A DNA stretch of 24,171 nucleotides from Desulforudis sp. (lineage in GTDB: Bacteria; Bacillota; Desulfotomaculia; Desulfotomaculales; Desulforudaceae): the NCBI GenBank assembly GCA_014859075.1, contig JACUUW010000006.1, positions 1 to 24,171 on the forward strand. Direction: 5' to 3'. Below the pieces are notes generated by a model. That model saw only the letters and a list, made by a program, of their open reading frames with translations. It was not told the origin of the DNA and ran no database searches. Below are positions 6,873-14,475 of the stretch, piece by piece. Numbering within the stretch: the stretch's first letter is position 1; every line of letters begins with the position of its first letter. A program made the translations under genes and the position numbers.

Positions 6873-8348
6873 CTACAGGCCGACGCTTGGCGCCGGGCAG
6901 TTGGGCCGGAGGGGTTGGAGCCTCCGGGGGCGGGTTCCGGCCAGGCTGTCCAGGACGCTCTGCCACCAGAAAGACAGGTCGTACTGCTCCACGTTCTGCC
7001 GCAGGATCTTCATCCGGCGCTCCTGTTCCTCCGGCGGCAGTTCCAGGGCGAACCGCAACTGCTCGGCCACGTGGTGCGGGTGGTACGGGTTGGCCTGCAC
7101 GGCGGCGGTCAACTGCTCGGCGGCGCCGGCGAAAGGGCTCAGGATCAGGACCCCCGAGTTGTCGATCCGGGAGGCCACGTATTCCTTGGCCACCAGGTTG
7201 AGGCCGTCGCGCAGCGGGGTAACCAGGGCCACGTCGGCCGCCAGGTAGTGGGCCACCAGGTATTCCGGGCTCAGCGAGCGAAACTGGTAACGCACCGGCA
7301 CCTGCCACTGCTCGCCGAACCTGCCGTTGATGCGGCCGACCGTTTCTTCGACCTCCCGCCGGAGCCTCTGGTAGTCCTTGCCCTCGGTGCGGGTGGGCAC
7401 GGCCACCTGTAGGAAAGTGAACTCGCGGCGGTACTCGGGGTTTTGCTCCAGGAAGAGTTCGACGGCCTGGAGTCTCTCCAGGATGCCCTTCGTGTAGTCG
7501 AGCCGGTCGGCCCCCAGGGCCAGGTATCTGGTCCCTACGGCCCGGCGGATGGCGGCCGCCCGCTGCCGCACCCGCGGATCGGCGGCCAGCGCGCGGAAGC
7601 GGGCGGCGTCCACGCCGATGGGCAGCGCCCGCACGTTGATCTCCCGGCCCTGCCACTGGATGACCCGGGCTTGGCTCGGGATCTTGATCTTCAACAGCCG
7701 TGCCGCGCACTGTAGGAAGTTATCCACGTAAACGTCCGAATGAAAGGCCAGGCTGTCGGCGGCCAACAGTCCCCTCAGGATGTCCCGGGCCCAGGGCAGG
7801 ACGCTGAAAAGGTCGTAGGACGGGAACGGGATGTGCCAGAAAAAGGCGATCCGGGCTTGCGGCCGTGTTTCCCGGAGCATGGCCGGCACCAGGGGCAGGT
7901 GGAAGTCGTGCACCCACACCACGTCGCCTTCGCACCATTCCCCGGCGGTCACCTCCGCGAACCGGCGGTTTACCTCCTGGAAGGTTGCCCATTGGGCGGA
8001 GTCAATGACGCAGCGTTCCACGAAGCTGTGGGCCAGAGGCCACAGGCACCCGTTGGCGAAACCCAGGTAGTAGTCCCGGTACTCCTGCGGGGACAGGGTC
8101 AGTTCCCGCACCGTGTAGCGTGGTTCGTCCCTGGGCACCGGCCAAACGCCGCCCGTGCCGGGGTGGGCCGCTTTGCGGCCGCACCAGGAGATCCAGGTGC
8201 CGCCGGTGGCTTCGATAATCGGCTCCACGGCCGAAACCAGGCCGCTCACCGTGCGGGAAGCGGCGGTCCCGGCGGCCGTATCCTTGATGACCACGGGGCC
8301 GCGGTTTGAAACCACCAACAGGCGGTCCAACGCTTTTGAAACCGTCAT
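6873..8348 (-). CDS. otsA: Trehalose-6-phosphate synthase (GT20)
   Basis: A 491-residue retaining glycosyltransferase that makes trehalose 6-phosphate from UDP- or ADP-glucose and glucose 6-phosphate. GT20 hallmarks in order: L-L-V-V-S-N-R-G-P near residue 11, T-W-I-S-W-C-G, V-W-V-H-D-F-H-L at about 147-154, F-F-W-H-I-P-F-P-S at about 170-178, Y-T-K-G-I (with G-A-D-R-L-D before it) and the donor-site stretch D-G-L-N-L-V-A-K-E-Y near 360-369. Family length is about 450-500. The ATG at 8348 has GGGGGTGA eight bases upstream; a GTG one codon earlier is possible. otsB follows 12 bases after the stop. The leader upstream holds a terminator-like hairpin (8427-8458). Confidence 0.94.
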   Translation of the reverse strand: MTVSKALDRLLVVSNRGPVVIKDTAAGTAASRTVSGLVSAVEPIIEATGGTWISWCGRKAAHPGTGGVWPVPRDEPRYTVRELTLSPQEYRDYYLGFANGCLWPLAHSFVERCVIDSAQWATFQEVNRRFAEVTAGEWCEGDVVWVHDFHLPLVPAMLRETRPQARIAFFWHIPFPSYDLFSVLPWARDILRGLLAADSLAFHSDVYVDNFLQCAARLLKIKIPSQARVIQWQGREINVRALPIGVDAARFRALAADPRVRQRAAAIRRAVGTRYLALGADRLDYTKGILERLQAVELFLEQNPEYRREFTFLQVAVPTRTEGKDYQRLRREVEETVGRINGRFGEQWQVPVRYQFRSLSPEYLVAHYLAADVALVTPLRDGLNLVAKEYVASRIDNSGVLILSPFAGAAEQLTAAVQANPYHPHHVAEQLRFALELPPEEQERRMKILRQNVEQYDLSFWWQSVLDSLAGTRPRRLQPLRPNCPAPSVGL

Positions 8349-8426
8349 CACAAATCACCCCCTTGTTTCCAGGCTTCCGACAGACAGAGTCAGCGGCGCT
8401 GTACTTGCTTGGTTGGCGGTCCGTTG

Positions 8427-8458
8427 GAAAAAGAACCTGCCGGAATAGCCCTGCAGGT
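8427..8458 (-). terminator. Terminator-like hairpin upstream of otsA
   Basis: On the minus strand, ACCTGC-A-GG...CC-G-GCAGGT (8458-8435) is followed by TTCTTTTT. It ends transcripts coming from treT, or attenuates an otsA leader transcript starting near 8470, where a minus-strand TATAAA (8474-8469) could serve as a -10. Confidence 0.5.
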
Positions 8459-8502
8459 TAGAGACTGCTTTATAGAATAATCGAACCGTGGGTTAATGTG
8501 GT

Positions 8503-8519
8503 AAAGGCGGCGCCTTTTT
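8503..8519 (+). terminator. Small GC hairpin with T run
   Basis: AAAGGC-GGC-GCCTTTTT is a 6-bp stem with a three-base loop followed by Ts. It could work weakly in either direction between otsA and treT. Confidence 0.3.
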
Positions 8520-8614
8520 GCTTGGGTCCTGGTGAAGCAGGGACAACCTTTTTGTTAATACTACCATAATTGCCGCCAAAATACCAGGGGGAAGGAGGGG
8601 AATGGACAGACAAT

Positions 8615-8679
8615 GGGGGTCACACTTGCATTGCAGTGCAGTGCGATAAGGTAAGCCTGACCCCCAATGTTCAGGCTTA
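8615..8679. repeat. Nested palindromes (second REP-like element) at the treT 3' end
   Basis: GGGGGTCA (8615-8622) pairs with TGACCCCC (8658-8665). AAGCCTGA (8653-8660) also pairs with TCAGGCTT (8671-8678), which overlaps the stop codon of the glycosyltransferase. Between them is the self-complementary GCAGTGCAGTGC region. No T run follows on the minus strand, so it is a structural repeat rather than a standard terminator. It differs from the GGGTCWGACCC family. Confidence 0.45.
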
Positions 8680-9915
8680 TCGGGTCAGCGTCTTCAGCAG
8701 CATCATTTCGTCCCAGAGGCCGCGGGTGATGAGGAAACGTTCCCGAACGGTCTCCCGGCCCCGGCGGCCCATCTCCCGGGCCATGACCGGGTTGTTCAGC
8801 AGGAAGCCGATGCGTTCGGCCATTTCGGCGACGCCCCCTTCGCCGGGGGTGATCAGGTAGCCGTTGTAACCGTCGGCGATCTGCGCGGGGATGCCGCCCG
8901 TGTCGCCCCCGATGACCGGTTTCCCCTTCCACAGGCCCTCGGTGACCGTCAGTCCGAAGCCTTCCTTGACCGAGGGCTGCAGGATTACGCTGGACGCCCG
9001 CTGGAGGGCGTTGATGTCCAGGTGGCTGTCGGCCGGCAGGTTGAGCACCCGGACGTCCTCGAGCCCGCTGATCTTCTCCTTGATCTCGGCCAGGATCAGC
9101 TCGTTTTCCGGGTCGTCGCCGGCGGTGCCCCCGACCATCAGCAGTTGGCAGGGACGCCTGGCGCGGACCTGCCGGAAACTCTCGATGGCGAAGGCGTGCC
9201 CTTTGAACGGGTCGAACCGGGAGACGAGGGTGATCAGTGGTTTCTCGGTCAGGTCCCCGACGCCGTGCCGGTCCAGAACGGTTTGGATCTCGGCCTCGGT
9301 CAGATCGCGGTTCTTTTCCGACAGGGGGTCGATGTAGGGCAGAATGATGAACGGGGCGATGTCCCAGGTGCAGTACCTGGTGGAGGAGTAGATCGCCACG
9401 TCGTAGAGCTCGATCAGGGACCGGACCGGGTTCATCAGCAGGCAGGCGTCCCGCGAGGTCTGGATATGACACCGCCAGATCCACTTCTGGCGGCGGCGCA
9501 CATCGTCCGGCACAAAGGTGATCAGCCCGGCCGGCTGGGGGTCGTGCACCAGCACGACGTCGGCCTGTTCGTTCACCAGCGCGTAGTTTTTCCGGTTGGT
9601 GTCCCAGTAGGCCTTGGCGCCGACGAGGTCCAGCGACCCCGGCTTGCCCTGGAGGAAATTGTGGACCGTTTTGGTGTAGGAAAAGAAGGCCGGGTCGCCC
9701 GTGATGACGTCCCAGGTGACGTTCAGGCCGAGTGATTCCTCCAGGGGAATCAGGGAAATAAGCATTTCGGCCACCCCGCCCCCGTGGCGGGCCGAGTTGA
9801 TCTGCTGCAGTTTCAGGCCCTTCAGTTCCTCGCCGAACCGCAGCAGTTCCTCGACTTTGGCCTCACCCACGACCGGTATGTAGTCGCCGAGGTGCGGTTT
9901 TCTGTTCTCGGTCAC
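8677..9915 (-). CDS. treT: TreT-like trehalose synthase / trehalose phosphorylase-type GT4
   Basis: A 412-residue GT-B glycosyltransferase of the TreT/TreP group, which joins NDP-glucose (or glucose 1-phosphate) and glucose to make trehalose in one step. Diagnostic segments: I-N-S-A-R-H-G-G-G-V-A-E at about 39-50, V-H-D-P-Q-P-A-G-L near 124-132, V-S-R-F-D-P-F-K-G-H and L-Q-P-S-V-K-E-G-F-G-L-T-V-T-E-G, the donor-binding E-x7-E motif of GT4. I favour TreT by length (about 400) and by the M-x-E-N-R-K-P start. The GTG at 9915 has GGGAGGAG eight bases upstream. That start shares one base with the TAG of galT (TAGTG), indicating translational coupling. It gives this organism a second trehalose route beside OtsAB. 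Confidence 0.82.
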   Translation of the reverse strand: MTENRKPHLGDYIPVVGEAKVEELLRFGEELKGLKLQQINSARHGGGVAEMLISLIPLEESLGLNVTWDVITGDPAFFSYTKTVHNFLQGKPGSLDLVGAKAYWDTNRKNYALVNEQADVVLVHDPQPAGLITFVPDDVRRRQKWIWRCHIQTSRDACLLMNPVRSLIELYDVAIYSSTRYCTWDIAPFIILPYIDPLSEKNRDLTEAEIQTVLDRHGVGDLTEKPLITLVSRFDPFKGHAFAIESFRQVRARRPCQLLMVGGTAGDDPENELILAEIKEKISGLEDVRVLNLPADSHLDINALQRASSVILQPSVKEGFGLTVTEGLWKGKPVIGGDTGGIPAQIADGYNGYLITPGEGGVAEMAERIGFLLNNPVMAREMGRRGRETVRERFLITRGLWDEMMLLKTLTR

Positions 9916-10931
9916 TATGATCGCTCCTCCCGTGTTTCGTTGGCGCGGCGCAGCCACGCGGCCGCTTCTTCCGGCGGCAGGGGGTTGACGTAATACCCGG
10001 TGCCCAGCTCAAAGCCGGCGGTGATAATGAGCCTGGGGGAAATCTCCAAGTGCCAGTGGAAATACGCCGCCCGGTCATCCCCGGCCGGGGCGGTGTGCAG
10101 GACCAGATTGTAGGGCGGAGCGCCCAGGGCCCGCGACAGCCCGCGGAGCACGGCCAGCAGTGTGTCGGCCAGCGCCCGCAGCAGGGCGGTTCCCAGGGCG
10201 GCGAAGTCCGGCGCGTGCTCCCGGGGGGCGATCCAGACCTCGGCCGGGAAGCGCGCGGCGAAAGGGGTGAAAGCCACAAAACTCCCACCGTCGTGGACCA
10301 GTCGCCGCCGGTTCGTGAGTTCCTGGCTCACGGCGTCGCACAGGACGCAGCGCCCGGTGGCTTGCTGATACGCTTCCATGCCCGCCAGTTCGCGGTTCAG
10401 CGCGGCCGGCACGAACGGAATGGCGATGATCTGAGAATGCGTGTGTTCCAGGGAGGCGCCGGCACTCCACCCGGTGTTCTTAAGCACCTGGACGTACCGC
10501 CAACGGGGATCGCGCCGCAATTCCCGGGAACGCTCGGCCCAGGCCCGGAGTACGTCGGTGACCTGCCCCGGGCTTTGCCCGTCCAGGTCCGGAACGTGGT
10601 CCGGGGTTTCCACCACGACCTCATGGCGCCCCGCGCCGCTTTGCCATTCGTAGAGACCCCGGCGGCCCGTCTCGGGCGGCAGGTCCCGAACGGCCGGGAA
10701 CTTGTTGGGCACCACCCGGACCCGCCAGCCCGGGGTGTCCGAAGGCCGGGCCGGGTCCCCGTAGGCCAGCACTTCGGGCGGCGTGTCCGCCTCGTGTCCC
10801 GGGCAGAGCGGGCAACGCCCCGGTTCTTTGCGGTCCCGGCGTGGGACCCGGAAGTCCGAAGGGCGCTTGCTCCGTTCCGGCGCGACCACCACCCAGCGGT
10901 CCGCGATCGGGTCTTTTCTCCACTCGGGCAC
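9915..10931 (-). CDS. galT: Galactose-1-phosphate uridylyltransferase-like protein
   Basis: A 338-residue protein of the GalT branch of the HIT fold, which transfers UMP between UDP-glucose and galactose 1-phosphate through a uridylyl-histidine. N-terminal R-K-D-P-I-A-D-R-W-V-V is typical. A zinc-site pair C-P-L-C is at about 41-44, and N-K-F-P-A follows. The active site is E-H-T-H-S-Q (family H-x-H-x-Q), and a second site F-H-W-H-L-E-I lies near the C-terminus. The start is GTG at 10931, with AAGGGGG upstream. An in-frame TTG at 10997 would place a strong hairpin inside the coding region, so I reject it. Related enzymes act on ADP-glucose, and the coupling to treT makes an NDP-glucose-supplying role possible. 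Substrate therefore moderately certain. Confidence 0.82.
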   Translation of the reverse strand: MPEWRKDPIADRWVVVAPERSKRPSDFRVPRRDRKEPGRCPLCPGHEADTPPEVLAYGDPARPSDTPGWRVRVVPNKFPAVRDLPPETGRRGLYEWQSGAGRHEVVVETPDHVPDLDGQSPGQVTDVLRAWAERSRELRRDPRWRYVQVLKNTGWSAGASLEHTHSQIIAIPFVPAALNRELAGMEAYQQATGRCVLCDAVSQELTNRRRLVHDGGSFVAFTPFAARFPAEVWIAPREHAPDFAALGTALLRALADTLLAVLRGLSRALGAPPYNLVLHTAPAGDDRAAYFHWHLEISPRLIITAGFELGTGYYVNPLPPEEAAAWLRRANETREERS

Positions 10932-10945
10932 TGTTTTTCCCCCTT

Positions 10946-10984
10946 GAAAAACCGGCCGGGCAAGCCCGGCCTCGTGTTTTTTGT
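10946..10984. terminator. Strong bidirectional hairpin just before galT
   Basis: A perfect 8-bp stem, GGCCGGGC (10954-10961) and GCCCGGCC (10964-10971), with a two-base gap. The minus strand continues into GGTTTTT, and the plus strand into TCGTGTTTTTTG. On the minus strand it lies 23 bases before the galT start, so it may be an attenuator or a boundary terminator. Confidence 0.6.
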
Positions 10985-11174
10985 TCACGTCAGTCAACGA
11001 GTGAACCTACTGCTTTCCCCATTTTAAGTCATCCGGCGCGGGCGTGCAAGCGGATCCGGGCTTTGGTGGCGTGGGAAGCTGTACAGATTTCTTCTGATGT
11101 CGAAATAAGGTTATTGTGGGCAAAATTGGAACGATATTAAGCGATAATGCGCCAATACATGCACTAAATGGGGT

Positions 11175-11203
11175 TTGATGGCTGAGCGCACTGGTGGTAA
11201 ATT
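11175..11203 (+). promoter_or_regulatory. Candidate promoter of the histidine kinase gene
   Basis: TTGATG (11175-11180), 17-bp spacer, TAAATT (11198-11203), 39 bases before the kinase start. The rest of 10985-11242 shows nothing else I recognise. Confidence 0.35.
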
Positions 11204-11242
11204 AGACTAGGTATTTGTGCGGCTGAGACCTGAGCGCTGATC

Positions 11243-12376
11243 ATGGTCCTGGCCGATCAAGGGGGGCGTGTTTTGGCTGGTCGTGCTTTCGACCTGGACC
11301 TGGAGGACCAATCAGCGGGAAAGGGCGGCGATTGGGAAAGGTTTCCGGAACGGAGTGTCTTCGACGTCGTACAGGTGGGTGTGGTTCGGACGGACAGCAT
11401 GGGGCGGATCGCGGTCTTCAACCGGAGGGCCGAAGTGTTGACGGGCGTTTCGGCGGCGTCTGTGGTCGGGCGTCCGCTCGGGGAGGCCGGGCTCCCGCTG
11501 TCGGTTCCGGGGGGCCACGCCCGGTTCGGGTCCACGTGGCCGGTGAGCTGGGTCACGTGCGTTCTGGACACGGAGTTGCGGGTGGAGAAGCTGACTTTGT
11601 TCGACGGCTGGGAGCGATTTGCGGGTCACCTGATCATCTTGAGCCCCACGGAAAACAATCCGGTTCTTAAGGTGTTCGGAAAGCCGTTCACGGACGACAT
11701 GGTGAAGGAACTGTTTTCCACCGTTGTGCACGAGATACGCAACCCCCTGGCCGCAATCCGTGGCTTCGCCCAGATGGCCCAGGAGAAGCTGGCGGCCGGG
11801 GAAGCGGAGTTCGGGGGGGAAGCGGCGAAAGCGGTTCGCTACCTTGACGTGGTTATGCGGGAGGTCGACGGCCTGAGCACGATCATTACCCAGTTTGCGG
11901 CGCTGACCGCGGCGCACAACTGGCCGTGGGCCGATTTGGACCTGAACGCGGTGGTCGCCGGGGCCGGGGACCGGATGCAGCCCGAATTTAAAGCATTTGC
12001 TGCGAAAGCAAGGTTTGAATTGGAGGAGCATCTACCGCCGGTCCGGGGGAATGCGGATCTGCTCCGGCAGACCGTTGAAAACCTGGCCCGGAACGGGCTC
12101 CGGGCGGCCGGGACGGGGGGGCGCGTCACCTTTCGCACCGCTGCCGTGGATACGGGGGTGGTTCTGGAAGTGGCCGACAACGGACCCGGGGTCGGCGTAG
12201 AGTTGTAGGAGCAGGTCGCCGTGCCCGGTTTGACGTTCGGTGGCGACCGGAAGGGGCTGGGCCTCACCGCCTGCAAGCACATCGTTCAACGGCACGGGGG
12301 TCGACTCTATGTGCAAAACGGCTTCCCCGGGGCCGTCTCCAGGGTGTTCCTGCCCGCCGCCGGTCACCCGGGGTGA
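11243..12376 (+). pseudogene. PAS-domain sensor histidine kinase interrupted by an in-frame TAG
   Basis: The frame encodes 377 residues but carries TAG at 12206-12208. Upstream of it are a PAS-like sensor region (V-G-V-V-R-T-D-S-M-G-R-I, about 50-61), the H-box V-V-H-E-I-R-N-P-L-A-A-I at about 163-174 with the phospho-accepting histidine, the N-box region E-N-L-A-R-N-G-L and the G1 box V-A-D-N-G-P-G-V-G. Downstream, still in frame, are G2-like R-K-G-L-G-L and the closing H-G-G-R-L-Y-V-Q-N strand, ending at TGA 12374-12376. The TAG sits where E-L-L-E-Q is expected, one base from TTG (Leu). No transmembrane segment is seen, so a cytoplasmic sensor. The truncated product would lack half of its ATP lid and is probably inactive. 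A terminator follows. No response regulator is adjacent. Confidence 0.78.
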
Positions 12377-12424
12377 TCGGCGGCCTAACTAAATCGCATG
12401 ACAAATCAGGTAAAGTGGGATCAC

Positions 12425-12463
12425 ACCGCCCGCTGTGCGGACCCCCGGGGGCGGTATTTTTTT
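12425..12463 (+). terminator. Rho-independent terminator after the kinase gene
   Basis: ACCGCCC (12425-12431) pairs with GGGCGGT (12449-12455), followed by ATTTTTTT. A typical intrinsic terminator. Confidence 0.75.
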
Positions 12464-12497
12464 AGCCTTGCCGGGCTGGGGACCGAGTGCTAAGATT

Positions 12498-12578
12498 AGA
12501 ATTCAGAAGTCAGAATTCAGAATCCAGAAGTCTGTCAGTGTCAGTGATTTCTATTCTGAATTCTGACTTCTGAATTCT
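12498..12578. repeat. 26-bp perfect inverted repeat upstream of murJ
   Basis: The left arm at 12498-12523 starts AGAATTCAGAAGTCAG. The right arm at 12553-12578 is its exact reverse complement, and 29 bases separate them. The arms are themselves built from the short unit CAGAATT/CAGAAGT. The right arm ends 24 bases before the murJ start, so the folded RNA could influence murJ expression. Confidence 0.8.
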
Positions 12579-12602
12579 TGTTTTTCATCGAGGTCTTTAG
12601 GC

Positions 12603-14180
12603 ATGTCAACCGGGCAGGTAGTCGCGCGCGCCACCGTGGTGGTCATGGTTATGCTTACCATTTCGCGGATCCTGGGACTGGGCCGCGAGTCGGCCATCGC
12701 CTACCGGTTCGGCGCGACGCACGCCGCCGACGCCTACCTGGTGGCGTACACCATTCCCAACATCTTCTACGCCGTGGCCGGCATCGCCTTGGCCACCGTG
12801 ATCGTGCCGATCTTCACCGAATACGTCACCCAGAACCGGAGGGAGGAAGCCTGGCGGCTCTGCAGCCTGGTCACCAACGCCCTGATCGTGTTCACCGCGG
12901 CCGGGGCGGTGGTCGGGATGTTCCTGGCGCCGGTCATCGTGGGCCTCCTGGGTGCCGGTTTCACCCCCGAGACCTTCCGGCTTTCGGTCCAGCTGACGCT
13001 GATCATGCTGCCCTCCATCATTTTTTTCAGTCTGGCCGGCCTGTTCATGGGCATCCTGAACGCCAACAACGTGTTCGGCCTGCCGGCTTTCAGCTCGGCG
13101 GCCCTGAATATCGTGATCATCTTCGGCGCCCTGTTCCTGGGCAAGTACTACGGGCCTTACGGCCTGGCCGCCGGCGTGCTGGGCGGTGCCGCGACCATGG
13201 CCTTGATCCAGGTGCCCGCCCTGCGCCGCGTCGGTTTCCGCTACTCTTTTGAACTAAACCTTAAGCATCCCGCGGTGAAGCGGGTGCTTTACCTGATGCT
13301 GCCGCTCACCCTGGGCCTTTCCGTGAACCAGGTCTACCTGATGATCGACTGGGTGCTGGCCTCCGGCCTGGCCGAGGGCAGTATCGCCTCCTTGAACTAC
13401 GCCAACAAGCTGATCCAACTGCCGCAGAGCCTGTTCGTGCTGGCCGTGTCCACGGCCATTTTCCCGACCCTGAGCCGGCACATCGCCGAGGGGCACCCGG
13501 CCGAGATGGCGCACACCCTGCGCCGCGGGGTGAAAGTGGTCTTTTTGCTGACGGTGCCGGCCGTGGCGGGGCTGGTCATCTTGCGCGAGCCGATCGTGAC
13601 CCTCCTGTTTCAGCGGGGGTTGTTCGATGCCCGGGCCACCGAAATGACCGCCGCGGCCCTGCTGTTCTTCGCCGTCGGCCTGGTCGGCCACTGCTTGGTG
13701 ATGCTGGTGAGCCGGGGCTTTTTCGCCATGCAGGACATGCGGACGCCGGTTGTTGTTACGATCGGGACGCTGACGGTCAAGCTCGGGGCGAGCGTCGCCC
13801 TGGTCGGTCACCTGGCCCACGCCGGCCTGGCGTTGGGGACCTCCATCACCGCACTGCTGAACACCGTGATCCTGGTCTACCTCCTGCACCGCCGTTTGCC
13901 CGGGCTGATCACGTCCGACCTGCTGCGTTTCTGTGCCGGGGTGCTCGCGGCGGCGGGACTGATGGGTGTTATGGTGTACGGGGTCGATTCGGTATTGGGG
14001 GGGTTTCTGCCGGGTTCGGGGTTGGGACTTCTGCTCCGGGTCGGCATTGATATTTTGTTGGGGGCGCTTGCTTATTTTCTTGCAGGGATTTTGATCCGTC
14101 TTGACGAATTAAAAAACATGGTGAGCTACGGCAAGCGCATTTTGGCCGGGCGGATCACCGGATTTTGGATTAGGGGTTGA
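12603..14180 (+). CDS. murJ: Lipid II flippase MurJ (MviN family)
   Basis: A 525-residue polytopic membrane protein that moves lipid II, the peptidoglycan precursor, across the cytoplasmic membrane. About 14 hydrophobic helices alternate along the whole length. The N-terminal L-T-I-S-R-I-L-G-L-G-R-E-S segment (about 18-30) is the family signature. It is followed by A-D-A-Y-L-V-A-Y-T-I-P-N and, further on, S-L-N-Y-A-N-K-L-I-Q-L-P and F-A-M-Q-D-M-R-T-P, all conserved in MurJ. The length matches the family (about 510-530). The ATG at 12603 has GAGGT ten bases upstream. It is monocistronic between an inverted repeat and the hydrogenase promoter. In Gram-positives MurJ can be redundant with Amj, so it may be a second copy. 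Confidence 0.92.
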   Translation: MSTGQVVARATVVVMVMLTISRILGLGRESAIAYRFGATHAADAYLVAYTIPNIFYAVAGIALATVIVPIFTEYVTQNRREEAWRLCSLVTNALIVFTAAGAVVGMFLAPVIVGLLGAGFTPETFRLSVQLTLIMLPSIIFFSLAGLFMGILNANNVFGLPAFSSAALNIVIIFGALFLGKYYGPYGLAAGVLGGAATMALIQVPALRRVGFRYSFELNLKHPAVKRVLYLMLPLTLGLSVNQVYLMIDWVLASGLAEGSIASLNYANKLIQLPQSLFVLAVSTAIFPTLSRHIAEGHPAEMAHTLRRGVKVVFLLTVPAVAGLVILREPIVTLLFQRGLFDARATEMTAAALLFFAVGLVGHCLVMLVSRGFFAMQDMRTPVVVTIGTLTVKLGASVALVGHLAHAGLALGTSITALLNTVILVYLLHRRLPGLITSDLLRFCAGVLAAAGLMGVMVYGVDSVLGGFLPGSGLGLLLRVGIDILLGALAYFLAGILIRLDELKNMVSYGKRILAGRITGFWIRG

Positions 14181-14200
14181 CTAATAGTTTCACAAACTAA

Positions 14201-14229
14201 TTGAAACAGGACCGGGTTTTTGTTAGAAT
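14201..14229 (+). promoter_or_regulatory. Promoter of the hydrogenase operon
   Basis: TTGAAA (14201-14206), a 17-bp spacer, then TAGAAT (14224-14229). This is a near-consensus housekeeping promoter 21 bases after murJ. It implies a leader of roughly 240 bases before mvhD. Confidence 0.6.
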
Positions 14230-14475
14230 ATAATAATAAATTCAGACAAGTTAGCGCGATGTGCGGACGGTGCACGTCAACCCGCTCGGTTCCGGAGAGA
14301 CCCGCTTCATTCGTGAGTCAACCAGTCAGCTTGAGGTTTAGGTGCGCGTGCGTGTCACGCACGACTTGAAAGCAGCGATCTTAAATCTTCACAAGTGGAG
14401 GTGAGAGCGGGGAAGCAGGCGTCACAGCGGGGAACCCTCGAAGTCTTCAAACTCTTCAAGAAAGAAGGGGCGGGA
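14230..14475 (+). promoter_or_regulatory. Long untranslated leader of mvhD with a hairpin
   Basis: About 246 bases between the promoter and the mvhD ATG. It contains a 17-base palindrome, CGTGCGTG-T-CACGCACG (14347-14363), not followed by a T run. A GTG at 14395 would extend mvhD by 27 residues unlike the family, so I treat it as leader. No known riboswitch class is recognised. Confidence 0.4.

Noticed and set aside
6165..8309. Long plus-strand open frames opposite otsB and otsA
   Set aside because: They are low-complexity G/E/V/Q-rich shadows of the trehalose genes.
10932..10997. An upstream TTG start for galT at 10997
   Set aside because: It would put the strong hairpin and T run inside the coding sequence; the GTG at 10931 has a better ribosome site.
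12206..12208. TAG read as pyrrolysine in the histidine kinase
   Set aside because: Pyrrolysine is known mainly from methylamine methyltransferases; the site is one base from a Leu codon and no pyl genes are seen.
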